A stretch of 14,064 nt of DNA from Opitutia bacterium (lineage in GTDB: Bacteria; Verrucomicrobiota; Verrucomicrobiia; Opitutales; UBA953). The translations under genes and the position numbers were made by a program. The stretch is from NCBI GenBank assembly GCA_021204635.1, contig JAJPZB010000130.1, positions 1 through 14,064 on the forward strand. The letters are read 5' to 3'. Positions 1-6,759 of the stretch are shown one piece after another (positions within the stretch are counted from its first letter, which is position 1; every line of letters begins with the position of its first letter). The notes below the pieces were generated by a model, which ran no database searches, was not told the DNA's origin, and worked only from the letters and a program-made list of their open reading frames with translations.

Positions 1-300
1 GCGAATCCGCGTTTGCCGAGATATCGCGGAGATCAAAATCGCTGGACGCTGTTTGGGCGAACGTTTGTCGCGGTTCCCTGCCCGCCTGAAATTCAAAAGT
101 TCGCGTGTAATCTTGATTCGCCCTGGTTTGCGACGCTGGCGGAGATTCAAAAAAAATGCTCCGGCTGCGTGTTTGAGGAGGATCGGAAATGGTGCTTTTT
201 TACGCCGCCATGCTATAAAGACAGCCGCGAGGACGGATTACATGTTCGATTCCGCGAGGAAACGCCGGAAGAAAGGGAGAGCGGCGAATTGGTGTTTTGA
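1..300 (+). CDS. Unrecognised cysteine-rich protein, C-terminal part (cut by window edge)
   Basis: The frame is open from the first base and stops with TGA at 298-300. I see no ATG start. A TTG at 13 is possible, but the frame continues upstream of it, so the gene most likely begins outside the window. The visible part, about 100 residues, has six cysteines including a CSGC motif, plus WCFFTPPC, and ends in a run rich in Glu and Arg. The paired cysteines could bind a metal or form disulfides, but they match no family I recognise. It reads toward the terminase genes, which lie on the opposite strand. That this is a real gene is moderately likely from its length and sensible composition; no function can be assigned. 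Confidence 0.45.
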   Translation, partial: ANPRLPRYRGDQNRWTLFGRTFVAVPCPPEIQKFACNLDSPWFATLAEIQKKCSGCVFEEDRKWCFFTPPCYKDSREDGLHVRFREETPEERESGELVF

Positions 301-306
301 TTTTTG

Positions 307-336
307 TTGACTGATAAATATCGTGAAGCAAATTAT
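307..336 (+). promoter_or_regulatory. Weak sigma70-like promoter candidate
   Basis: TTGACT (307-312) matches five of six bases of the -35 consensus. After an 18-base spacer, AATTAT (331-336) matches four of six bases of the -10 consensus. The predicted transcript start would fall close to the ATG at 346, giving an almost leaderless message for the small membrane protein. That would fit the lack of a ribosome binding site there. The region is AT-rich, so a chance match is quite possible. Confidence 0.2.
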
Positions 337-345
337 CCTTTTGTC

Positions 346-591
346 ATGAAACTTTCTACAAACGACAAGCCGCCGATCACGGTTAATCTTACATTTTTCG
401 GGGCGTATTTTTTGATTTTGGCGTTGTTTTTTCTATACGGATATAAAGATAAATGTGCCCCGCATAGTCTTTCTTTTATTGCCGCGACGCGGGCGTATGA
501 GATTTCAAAGTATTGGTTTTATTGCATTGTTATCTGGTTTTATTACTTTGTGCTTTTTTGTGCAGTTGCAATTGTCATTATGTTGTGGTGA
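346..591 (+). CDS. Small two-helix membrane protein, function unknown
   Basis: This encodes 81 residues from ATG 346; a TTG at 304 would add 14 residues but has no better start signal. Two strongly hydrophobic segments stand out, about residues 13-33 and 57-80. The second is crowded with Trp, Tyr, Phe and Ile and runs to the C-terminus. A short charged loop between them contains YGYKDK. This is an inner-membrane hairpin topology. Such small proteins in phages can be holins, superinfection-exclusion proteins or accessory morons, and the sequence does not decide between these. The gene is visibly richer in AT than the structural genes. It ends three bases from the stop codon of the convergent large terminase gene. 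No Shine-Dalgarno sequence is evident upstream of either start. Confidence 0.5.
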   Translation: MKLSTNDKPPITVNLTFFGAYFLILALFFLYGYKDKCAPHSLSFIAATRAYEISKYWFYCIVIWFYYFVLFCAVAIVIMLW

Positions 592-594
592 TTT

Positions 595-2403
595 TTACTC
601 GATTATTTTGAGCATGTAGGCGGCGCAGACTGACATTGTCTCGCAGTCGAAGTAGTGGTTTGGGCGCGAGCCTTTTTTTAGCCAGATTGGTTTATCGTTT
701 TTAAGAGAGCGAATTTCGGAAGAGAGCATTTTGATGTAGTTTGCCGGCGCGTCTGTCGGGATTTCCCATGTTGCTCCGGAGGTGTTTGCGCGCAGGTTTG
801 CGAGGGTGTCTTTGCATGCGAGGTTTGAAAAAAAATACATCTCGCATTTCCCTTTTGCGCCGAGGGAGACGATCTTTTTTTCGGAATATGCGCGCAAGAC
901 GGTTTGCGAGCCTCTGCCGTGTGGGAAGTTTGGATTTTCGTGACCGCGCAGTGCGATCCAGCCTCGTTTTGCGCATTCGGAATGGACCTCTGTCATGCGG
1001 AATCCGCAGTCGATGAATGTCAACCGCTGGGCGACGGCGAATCGGGCGCGGGCTGCGTCGAGTTCGTCGAAGCTCTGAACGATTCCGCAGGTGACGAGCC
1101 GAGACGCTCCGGAGGGCGACCACGCGCGGATGACGTAGTAGAAATAATCTTGCTGGACATCGACGGTGAGGAAACGCAGGGCTGGCGCGGATTTGTCGGA
1201 GGAGAGTTTTCGTTCGATGAATTTTTTTGTTTTTTGGTCGAAGACGCCTTCTTTTTCCCAGCTGAATTTTTGGTTGTTCATTTTGTATCCGGATTGGATT
1301 GGGAGAATTGCGGCGTCGAAGTCGGTTGCGTCTTCTTTCCATGTTTCGGCGAGGCGTTTTTGGATAAAAGCTTTAAGGTTTTCGGAGTTTCCTTTTTTTG
1401 CTGATTTTTCGGCGCGGACAAATTCTTCTGCGAGCAAGCCCCAGTCTGTCGTTGCGAGAGCGTTCCAGTGGAATCCTTTGTTTTCGGGAGCGGCGAACGG
1501 GTTTTGTGCGACGAATTTTGCGGAAGCGTTCATTTTTTTTCTTGTGGCGACGGTGTTGGTAAATTCGGCGTGGCAATTTTCGCAGAAGTATCTTGCGGAT
1601 TCGCGGAGGGCGGCGAAGTCGGTTTCTCCGGTGTCTGTTTTTTGGGAAGCGTCGAATGCGAGTTGCGACCAGCGGAAGGGCTGGACAGTGCCGCAATGCG
1701 GGCAAGTGAAGCACCACTCTTTTTGATTGGTGGTTTTGAATTTTTTGTCGGTGTCGTCGTTCTCGAACGAGCCTTGCGAGGCGAAGACGCATTTGCCGAG
1801 ATATCCGAATGCGGCGACGCGTGCCTCAGCTTCTGCCATTCTCCCGGGTTCCCAGAGCCATGTTTCGTCTCCGAAGAGCCAGCGAATGGAGCGGCGTTGG
1901 AGGTTTCTTTTGTTTTTTGCTCCGAGGATCCACAAAGACATCCCGTTTTTGAAAATCATTGTTTTGTTGCGGAGTTTGTTGTGGTCGAGCGGGAAGAGGT
2001 TTTTGACGGGAGGGCAATTCTCGAAGAGCGGTCGGAGGCGGCCTTCACCTTGGTCTTTTGCGGATTCGTCGGTGATGTCGAGCCAGAGGGCGGGTCCGGG
2101 CGCATTGGCGATTATGTATGCGAGAGCAATTTCCGGCGCGAGTGTTTTTCCGGATTGAATGCACGCGGAGATGCACACGAGGCGGGAGCGGGGATTGAGA
2201 ATTTCATCCATCACGTCGCGGATCATTGGCGAGTTTTCGGCGCGGAATGGTCCGGGGATTGGCGAATATGGAATTTCTTTGATGTTTTGCTCAGCCCATT
2301 GGGCGGGCGATGTTTTTTCGCCGGGCTTCCAGCCTCGCGCGAATGCGTTAAAGAGTTTCGTCGTCTGAGAAGTTGACGGTGGAAATTGTTGTTGCAAAAT
2401 CAT
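595..2403 (-). CDS. terL: Phage terminase large subunit, GpA family
   Basis: This 602-residue protein is the ATP-driven DNA packaging motor and nuclease that cuts phage DNA and pumps it through the portal. The N-terminal ATPase has a Walker A motif, ACIQSGKT, at residues 80-87 and a Walker B motif, WLFGDE, at 175-180. A zinc-ribbon-like insert follows, with CPHC at 234-237 and CENC at 274-277. The C-terminal nuclease half shows the spaced acidic residues expected for the family: D415 (TVDVQQD), D465 (FIDCGF) and D586 (HYFDCE). The length is typical of GpA-type terminases. The start is ATG at 2403, inside the end of the small subunit gene (56-base overlap), which implies translational coupling; no strong ribosome binding site is seen. 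The unusual point is orientation: it is transcribed away from the portal and capsid genes. Confidence 0.97.
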   Translation of the reverse strand: MILQQQFPPSTSQTTKLFNAFARGWKPGEKTSPAQWAEQNIKEIPYSPIPGPFRAENSPMIRDVMDEILNPRSRLVCISACIQSGKTLAPEIALAYIIANAPGPALWLDITDESAKDQGEGRLRPLFENCPPVKNLFPLDHNKLRNKTMIFKNGMSLWILGAKNKRNLQRRSIRWLFGDETWLWEPGRMAEAEARVAAFGYLGKCVFASQGSFENDDTDKKFKTTNQKEWCFTCPHCGTVQPFRWSQLAFDASQKTDTGETDFAALRESARYFCENCHAEFTNTVATRKKMNASAKFVAQNPFAAPENKGFHWNALATTDWGLLAEEFVRAEKSAKKGNSENLKAFIQKRLAETWKEDATDFDAAILPIQSGYKMNNQKFSWEKEGVFDQKTKKFIERKLSSDKSAPALRFLTVDVQQDYFYYVIRAWSPSGASRLVTCGIVQSFDELDAARARFAVAQRLTFIDCGFRMTEVHSECAKRGWIALRGHENPNFPHGRGSQTVLRAYSEKKIVSLGAKGKCEMYFFSNLACKDTLANLRANTSGATWEIPTDAPANYIKMLSSEIRSLKNDKPIWLKKGSRPNHYFDCETMSVCAAYMLKIIE

Positions 2404-2941
2404 GGTGAAATTTTTCGAGGATATCGAGGATTGCGGGGAGCTGTTCGCGGGGAATATTGATTGCGCCTGCGAGCGCGTTGAACAGGTCGCACGTTACGGC
2501 GCGTTTGTGGCGGGCTCTCAGGATTGAAGAAAATTTGAATGCGGCGTGCTCTGCGTCTGCGAGCGGGATTAGTTCGCCGCGACGGGCGGCGAGGTCGAGT
2601 TCGGCCTTTTCGGCTTGTGCCTGCTCCTTTCGGAGGCGGGCGACTTTGAGCTCTGCGGCGACGGATTGTGCGGGCTCGGAATCGTCGAGAGTGCCCTGCT
2701 CGATTCTTTGTTTCCGTTCAGCCATGTATTTCTTCCAGCGCTCGATGTTCAGAGTGCCATTTGAGTTTCTGCCCGGGTTGCCGGGCTCTTTGAGTGCGCG
2801 GTCGATTGTTGTTTTTGAGACGCCGACGGCGGCGGCGAGGTCTGCGACGCATGTTGCGACGGTGCGTTGCCACTCTCCGAAGAGCGTGGAATATGAGTTT
2901 TTGTCTGTTTCCGGCGGGGATTCCTGCAAATTTTCAAACAT
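2348..2941 (-). CDS. Phage terminase small subunit, Nu1-like DNA-binding protein
   Basis: The protein has 197 residues. A helix-turn-helix lies at about residues 32-54 (VADLAAAVGVSKTTIDRAL), followed by a KEPGNPGR loop of the kind seen in Nu1-like and excisionase-like winged domains. Residues 95-130 form a charged helix containing EQAQAEKAELDLAARRGELI, a pattern common in Nu1-type small terminases. The C-terminal 60 residues probably form the oligomerisation or large-subunit-binding part. It would recognise the packaging site and recruit the large subunit, whose gene overlaps its end. I chose ATG 2941 over an upstream TTG at 2983 because GAGAGG lies six bases before the ATG. The family assignment rests on the motifs plus the position directly upstream of terL. 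Confidence 0.85.
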   Translation of the reverse strand: MFENLQESPPETDKNSYSTLFGEWQRTVATCVADLAAAVGVSKTTIDRALKEPGNPGRNSNGTLNIERWKKYMAERKQRIEQGTLDDSEPAQSVAAELKVARLRKEQAQAEKAELDLAARRGELIPLADAEHAAFKFSSILRARHKRAVTCDLFNALAGAINIPREQLPAILDILEKFHHDFATTISTVNFSDDETL

Positions 2942-2971
2942 AAAAAGCCTCTCTGTACAGTACGCGAGATT

Positions 2972-2983
2972 GTGAACGTCCAA
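2972..2983 (-). promoter_or_regulatory. Candidate -35 region and GTGAAC half-site before the terminase genes
   Basis: On the minus strand TTGGAC (2978-2983) resembles a -35 element. A weak TGTACA -10 candidate follows 18 bases downstream, at 2954-2959. GTGAAC (2972-2977 on the plus strand) lies inside the would-be spacer, where a bound regulator could block polymerase. The same hexamer forms the inverted repeat at 3050-3066 on the other side of the spacer. The promoter match is poor; the shared hexamer is the more notable feature. Confidence 0.25.
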
Positions 2984-3004
2984 AAAAAATTTAAAAATTT
3001 TTTA
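2982..3004. other. A/T tract in the divergent spacer
   Basis: An uninterrupted run of A and T, with A8, A5 and T-rich segments in phase, lies between the divergently transcribed terminase and gpW/portal genes. Such tracts are usually curved DNA and can act as promoter UP elements or protein-binding sites. It stands out strongly from the GC-richer surroundings. No specific function can be read from it. Confidence 0.35.
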
Positions 3005-3049
3005 GCCCTGTATTCATGCGGGTTTGCGGCGAATTGGGCAAAAAAAAAT

Positions 3050-3066
3050 GTGAACATTAAGTTCAC
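3050..3066. promoter_or_regulatory. GTGAAC-attaa-GTTCAC inverted repeat, candidate operator or hairpin
   Basis: A perfect 6-base inverted repeat with a 5-base centre lies 17 bases upstream of the start codon of the gpW-like gene. It is flanked by an A run on the left and a T run on the right, so in RNA the stem could extend after one T-T mismatch. Two readings are possible: an operator for a dimeric regulator at the divergent promoter region, or a bidirectional hairpin terminator insulating the two transcription units. A further GTGAAC copy at 2972-2977 favours the operator reading. Confidence 0.4.
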
Positions 3067-3083
3067 TTTTTGCTGTAGGGTAC

Positions 3084-3359
3084 ATGGCCGCAACAATTTT
3101 AGATTTATCTGATTTTTCGGACACGGAGTTTTCGGAGCTCCGCGCGGCGTATAAGAGCGCCGTTTTGGAAGGAAAGACGGTGACGAGCTATAACGTCAAC
3201 GGTGCGTCGGTTGCGAAGACGATAACAGTCTCGACGGAAGTTTTGGGTCGGAGCATTCGCGCGGAAATGCGGATTCGCGGGCTGATTCCTGAAGGGAGAG
3301 AAGGCGTGAGCGTGCGCGAAGCGCCGGCGTCATATGTCGGATTGGGGTTTGCGCGATGA
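3084..3359 (+). CDS. gpW-like head-tail joining protein
   Basis: This is a 91-residue protein directly upstream of the portal gene, the position occupied by gpW in lambda. Residues about 18-50 (ELRAAYKSAVLEGKTVTSYN and following) have the gpW pattern: a helix with a short LxxG(K)xV turn, then a beta hairpin over the variable segment. In lambda gpW plugs the portal after packaging and gives the platform for the next connector protein. Its stop overlaps the portal start as ATGA (3356-3359), which indicates coupled translation. TAGGG about three bases before the ATG is a weak ribosome binding site. Assignment is from size, pattern and synteny, because sequence identity in this family is low. Confidence 0.7.
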   Translation: MAATILDLSDFSDTEFSELRAAYKSAVLEGKTVTSYNVNGASVAKTITVSTEVLGRSIRAEMRIRGLIPEGREGVSVREAPASYVGLGFAR

Positions 3360-4765
3360 ATATTTTTGACAAATTTTTCGGGCTTTTTCGCGGCGGGCTG
3401 TATGACAGCGCGAAGCAGAGCCCTGCCCGAGCGCCGAAGAAGCTTGCGGTGGAAGACGCGCGGAATGAGCTCCCGCCGAGAGACAGGCTGACGATGATCT
3501 CTGCGGCGCGGGACTTGGTGAGGAATCACGGTTTTGCGCGCGAGCTTGTTTCGGCGATGGACATTTATTCGGTTGGAGACGGGATTTTCCCGCAACCGGG
3601 GTCTGCTGATCCGAAGTGGAACGAAAAGGCGGAAGAGTATTTCCGGAACTGGTCGAAGGATCCCGAGATTACCGGTCGGTTTTCGTTTGCGAAGTGTTTG
3701 TCGATGGTTTGTCGCGCGTTAGATGTCGATGGAGAGATTTTTGCGATAAAAACGGGTTTTCCCGGGTCTCCAAAATTGCAGTTTATCGAGGCGCATCGCT
3801 GCGGCGGGAAATATGACGCAGAGGCGAACATTTTTGACGGGATTCAGTATGACGTTTTGACGGGAGTTCCGATGTCTTACTGTTTCGATACGGGAGTTGG
3901 AGCTTTGCCCGGGCGGTTGGACGTTCCGGCGAATCTTGTGATTCACGTGTTTGTTGCGGAGAGATTTTCCGACGCACACGGCGTGCCTCAGATTCAGCAC
4001 GCGGTCAATTCGTTGCAAGACGCGGCGGAGCTCATCGCGATTGAAAAGCGGAGTGTGAAGTCGATCAACGATTTGGGGCTTGTAATCGAGAGCGACAGAG
4101 TGCTGACGGACGCGGGGAGCAAGGATTTCACTTTCGGCGTCGAATCGGGCGGAGAGTCGGGCGAGGCGGCGAGCACGGATCCGGACGCGTTGAAGCGGAT
4201 TTTGGGCGGCGGCAAGATTGGCAAGCTTGCTCTTGGAGAGAAGCTTCATGCGTTGGAATCGCAGAGGCCGTCTCCGACGTTTACTGGATTTTTGGATTAC
4301 GTTTTGAAGGATTCCGCTCTCGGGAACATTCCGTATGAATTTGTAGCGGATTCGTCGAAGATTGGCGGCGCGGGTGTGCGGCTAATTGTCGGGCGCGCGG
4401 CGCGGAAGTTTGCGCGGCGCCAGCAGGATTTGATCGAGATGTTTTTGAATCCGGTGTGGAAATTTGTCATCGGCGACGCGATTACGGCTGGTCGCTTGGA
4501 GGCGGTGGAAAACTGGACGTCTGTCGAGTGGTCTTGCCCGAAGAAGGTGACGGTGGACGCGGGCCGCGAGGCTGCGCAGGATCGCGCCGATGTTTTGGGC
4601 GGCTTCTCGTCGATTGAAGATTATTACGCGGAGCGCGGTATGAGTTATAAGGCGGAGGTTCGCAGGGTTGCGGCGGCGGTGAAATTGGCACGCGACACGG
4701 CGAAGGAATTTGGTGTTCCGGAAGGGGCGATTTTTGAAGGGCTGAAAAAGCCGGTGGAGGAATAG
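3356..4765 (+). CDS. Phage portal protein, lambda family
   Basis: This 469-residue protein would form the dodecameric ring at one head vertex through which DNA enters and leaves. Family hallmarks are the N-terminal ARDLVRNHGFARELVSAMD helix at about residues 51-69, VGDGIFPQ at 73-80, DVDGEIFA at 123-130 and a later GGAGVRLIVGRAARKFARR stretch in the stem/clip half. The length is close to that usual for lambda gpB relatives. It is coupled to the upstream gpW-like gene by a 4-base overlap and followed after eight bases by the scaffold candidate. No S49/ClpP-type head protease gene follows it, which differs from lambda itself. Confidence 0.96.
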   Translation: MNIFDKFFGLFRGGLYDSAKQSPARAPKKLAVEDARNELPPRDRLTMISAARDLVRNHGFARELVSAMDIYSVGDGIFPQPGSADPKWNEKAEEYFRNWSKDPEITGRFSFAKCLSMVCRALDVDGEIFAIKTGFPGSPKLQFIEAHRCGGKYDAEANIFDGIQYDVLTGVPMSYCFDTGVGALPGRLDVPANLVIHVFVAERFSDAHGVPQIQHAVNSLQDAAELIAIEKRSVKSINDLGLVIESDRVLTDAGSKDFTFGVESGGESGEAASTDPDALKRILGGGKIGKLALGEKLHALESQRPSPTFTGFLDYVLKDSALGNIPYEFVADSSKIGGAGVRLIVGRAARKFARRQQDLIEMFLNPVWKFVIGDAITAGRLEAVENWTSVEWSCPKKVTVDAGREAAQDRADVLGGFSSIEDYYAERGMSYKAEVRRVAAAVKLARDTAKEFGVPEGAIFEGLKKPVEE

Positions 4766-4773
4766 GAATTTTT

Positions 4774-5262
4774 ATGGAAAACGAAAAACATAACACAACA
4801 AAAGAGAACAACACGGCGGCGGCAGAGAAGCCTGTTGTTGCCAAAGCTGAAACGCAGGCTGCAAGCGCCTCTCCGGAAGAAAATCCGGCAGATGTTATTG
4901 CGCGTCAGAAAAAGGAGATTGGATCTTTCTCGGCGCGGAACGTCTTGCTGGAACAGCAGAATGCAGAGATAGCGAAGTGGGCTGACGATTTGAAGGCGAA
5001 GGCCGAGAGCGCGGAGAAGCGCGTGAAAGACTTGGAGAAGAAGGTTGAAGATCTCCGAGCTGCGGCGAAGACGGCAGAAATGATTGCCGCCGAGAAATAT
5101 GGAGCGAAGGCGGCTCCTGCGAAGGCTGAACACGGGGAAAGCGATATCCGCGCGCAATATGCGGCGGTGGAAGCGGATCCGGCGAAGCGTGCGCGGTTTT
5201 TAAACTCGCTGAATGTTGGGCAGATGTCTGCGTTGCGCGAGGCGCTGCGTGCGAAGAAGTAA
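4774..5262 (+). CDS. Candidate scaffolding protein, coiled coil
   Basis: The protein has 162 residues between portal and capsid genes, where scaffolds are encoded. Residues 1-45 are low-complexity, rich in Asn, Glu, Ala and Lys. Residues about 53-106 are a long coiled coil with repeated Glu/Lys and Leu spacing. A short linker leads to a basic helical end (about 136-162, finishing ALREALRAKK), like the C-terminal coat-binding helix of many scaffolds. Known scaffolds guide coat assembly and are then released or digested. AGGAA seven bases upstream of ATG 4774 is a good ribosome binding site. No catalytic protease motif is present. A head-decoration or capsid-stabilising role is the main alternative. 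Confidence 0.6.
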   Translation: MENEKHNTTKENNTAAAEKPVVAKAETQAASASPEENPADVIARQKKEIGSFSARNVLLEQQNAEIAKWADDLKAKAESAEKRVKDLEKKVEDLRAAAKTAEMIAAEKYGAKAAPAKAEHGESDIRAQYAAVEADPAKRARFLNSLNVGQMSALREALRAKK

Positions 5263-5268
5263 TTTTTT

Positions 5269-5306
5269 CTCAAACAAAAAACATAAACCCATAACAGGAA
5301 ACAGAT
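5269..5306 (+). promoter_or_regulatory. A-rich leader before the capsid gene
   Basis: This untranslated leader is almost only A and C, beginning CTCAAACA and ending in AGGAAACAGAT directly before ATG. A very similar leader (CTCAAACA start, AGGAAAAAGAT end) precedes the gene at 13922. Unstructured A-rich leaders with a good AGGA core favour efficient ribosome binding, which suits a gene whose product is needed in hundreds of copies per particle. Whether a promoter lies here as well is not visible. Confidence 0.35.
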
Positions 5307-6185
5307 ATGGCAACAACAATAGATCCGGCGCTGGTTGCGCTGGTAGCACAGAAGGCGATTGACGCGCTTGGTCCGTCGATTGCTCCGTTCCGCGCATTCT
5401 CGACGAATTTTTCGGACGAGGTGGCGGACGTTGGTTCGTCGGTTGGCGTGAACGTCCTCGGACGCGCGACGCCGGTGACATCGGGAACAGTAGATTACAC
5501 GCAGACGGGCGGCACGGTTTCGCACGTGAGCGTTAGTCTCAATCAAAGGCAATATGCGAGCGCGGATTTCACGGACATCCAGCTTGCGTCGCTCAACGAC
5601 AGCACGATGGAACAGCTGTTGAAGGGGCAGCTGCGCGAGGTTTTGGCCTCTGCGCATTCTGTTGCACTTGCGGCTCTTCAAACGACTGAATACACGGCGA
5701 GTGCGTCGAACGCGTTCACGTTCAACGACTTGCTTGCGATTCGCAAGCAGATGTCAACGTTGGGCTTGCCGACGGAAGGGCGTTCGCTGTTGCTCTCTCC
5801 GGACGCGAACACGCTGCTTTTGGGCGACGAGACGATTTCGCGCTCGTTTGCGTCGCGCGTTGTTGACACGGCGCTTGGCGAGGGTGTTGTCGATCGCATA
5901 GCCGGGTTTGACTGCTACGAAGTGTCCGCGATTTCGGACTGCTACGGATATGCGGTTGTTCCGAGTGCGCTTGCGGTTGCGAGCCGGTATTTGCCGGACG
6001 ATGCTGCCGATTGGTGCATTGGTGTTCGCGATGAGCAGAGCGGGCTCACGTTTGGCATCAAAATGATGAGCGATTCTCTCCGAGCGAAGAAGTACATCGC
6101 GACCGAACTGATTTTCGGTGTGGCTGCGGTTGCCGCGAGCTCTGACGAGACGCGCGCATTGAAGATTTCTGCTGCTGCTGTTTAA
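5307..6185 (+). CDS. Major capsid protein
   Basis: This 292-residue protein sits in the usual place after portal and scaffold. The N-terminal third (VGSSVGVNVLGRATPVTSG, then VSVSLNQRQYASADFTDIQ) has the strand-rich N-arm/E-loop look of HK97-fold coat proteins. The middle helix-rich part includes FNDLLAIRKQM and RSLLLSPDANTLLL, a common coat-protein pattern of helix plus buried strand. The C-terminal part (GLTFGIKMMSDSLRAKKYIATELIFGVAAV) resembles the P-domain end where the conserved loop-and-strand motif lies. There is no obvious long N-terminal delta domain, in keeping with the absence of a protease gene. AGGAA upstream gives strong initiation. Fold assignment is by pattern and synteny, not by a close match to a named phage. 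Confidence 0.85.
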   Translation: MATTIDPALVALVAQKAIDALGPSIAPFRAFSTNFSDEVADVGSSVGVNVLGRATPVTSGTVDYTQTGGTVSHVSVSLNQRQYASADFTDIQLASLNDSTMEQLLKGQLREVLASAHSVALAALQTTEYTASASNAFTFNDLLAIRKQMSTLGLPTEGRSLLLSPDANTLLLGDETISRSFASRVVDTALGEGVVDRIAGFDCYEVSAISDCYGYAVVPSALAVASRYLPDDAADWCIGVRDEQSGLTFGIKMMSDSLRAKKYIATELIFGVAAVAASSDETRALKISAAAV

Positions 6186-6223
6186 TAGCGGCGGCGGGAA
6201 TCGCGAAACGAGAGGGAACTGCA

Positions 6224-6595
6224 ATGGCGTACACACAATACGGCAAGAAAGTCATTTGGAACGACGTTTCGTTGGACGGAGTTTTGATCCAGTCGATTGA
6301 GCTCACGGAGACGTGGGACACGAAGGAGATTCAACACCTGAATGGCGATGTCCATTCCGTGACGAAGTATAACCAGCGCGCCGAATTTTCGGGCACGGTG
6401 TATTTCTTGGAAGGGACGACGGCAACAGACGTTCAGACGAACATCGGGGCGTGGCTTGCGACGCAGGCCAAGTCTGAATTTGACATGGATGACGGCGGTG
6501 CGAGCGTTTTCCCGACTTTCAAAGTCAAAATGGAAGTTGCGGACGGCAAGAGCGCCGATGTCTCCGGGACCTATTACCCGAACGCAAAAGAGTAA
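6224..6595 (+). CDS. Probable major tail tube protein (alternative: capsid decoration protein)
   Basis: The protein has 123 residues and is predicted mostly beta strand, with alternating polar and hydrophobic residues (KVIWNDVSLDGVLIQSIELT, then AEFSGTVYFLEG, then FKVKMEVADG near the end). This, and the TKEIQHLNGDVHSVTKY section that could be the loop between sheets, fits the small tail tube fold. In the head region a trimeric decoration protein would be the competing call. It shares its transcript with the capsid gene and is followed by a terminator, which would give it similarly high expression. GAGGG upstream of ATG 6224 is a good ribosome binding site. No other tail tube candidate is visible before the tape measure gene. 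Confidence 0.5.
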   Translation: MAYTQYGKKVIWNDVSLDGVLIQSIELTETWDTKEIQHLNGDVHSVTKYNQRAEFSGTVYFLEGTTATDVQTNIGAWLATQAKSEFDMDDGGASVFPTFKVKMEVADGKSADVSGTYYPNAKE

Positions 6596-6608
6596 CGAGA
6601 TGAATTGA

Positions 6609-6659
6609 CGCGCGGCCGTTCACACTTGTTGTGTGTTTTCGTGCTCTGTCGGTCGCGCG
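6609..6659 (+). promoter_or_regulatory. Compound RNA hairpin upstream of the terminator, possible anti-terminator arm
   Basis: Arms 6609-6618 and 6650-6659 pair over ten bases with one G-U. The enclosed sequence forms an inner hairpin, CACAC (6621-6625) with GTGTG (6631-6635), on a 5-base loop. The 5' segment GCGCGGC (6610-6616) can instead pair perfectly with GCCGCGC (6661-6667), which overlaps the first arm of the following terminator. The two structures are thus mutually exclusive in part, an attenuator-like geometry. This is base pairing read by eye; no energies were computed. Confidence 0.4.
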
Positions 6660-6661
6660 CG

Positions 6662-6739
6662 CCGCGCAGTGGAAGTTTGAATAAGCACATGGTGATGATA
6701 AGCAGGAGTAATTCTTTCACTGCGCGGTTTTTCTTTTTC
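6662..6739 (+). terminator. Rho-independent terminator after the capsid/tail tube genes
   Basis: A perfect 10-base inverted repeat, CCGCGCAGTG (6662-6671) and CACTGCGCGG (6718-6727), extends four more pairs inward with one G-U. It is followed at once by a T-rich run, 6728-6738, broken by a single C. The loop is long for an intrinsic terminator, about 38 bases. It would end most transcripts behind the two abundant virion protein genes, with read-through supplying the downstream tail genes. The stem and U run are strong evidence; the long loop lowers certainty about efficiency. Confidence 0.65.
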
Positions 6740-6759
6740 AAAAAAACAAAGGAAGCGGA

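Noticed and set aside
1468..2376. Long plus-strand open frame (302 codons) opposite the large terminase
   Set aside because: It lies wholly antisense to a terminase with all catalytic motifs; its composition is that of a mirrored frame.
2942..2983. TTG start giving the small terminase 14 more residues
   Set aside because: ATG 2941 has GAGAGG at good spacing; the TTG has no ribosome binding site and lies in the candidate promoter region.
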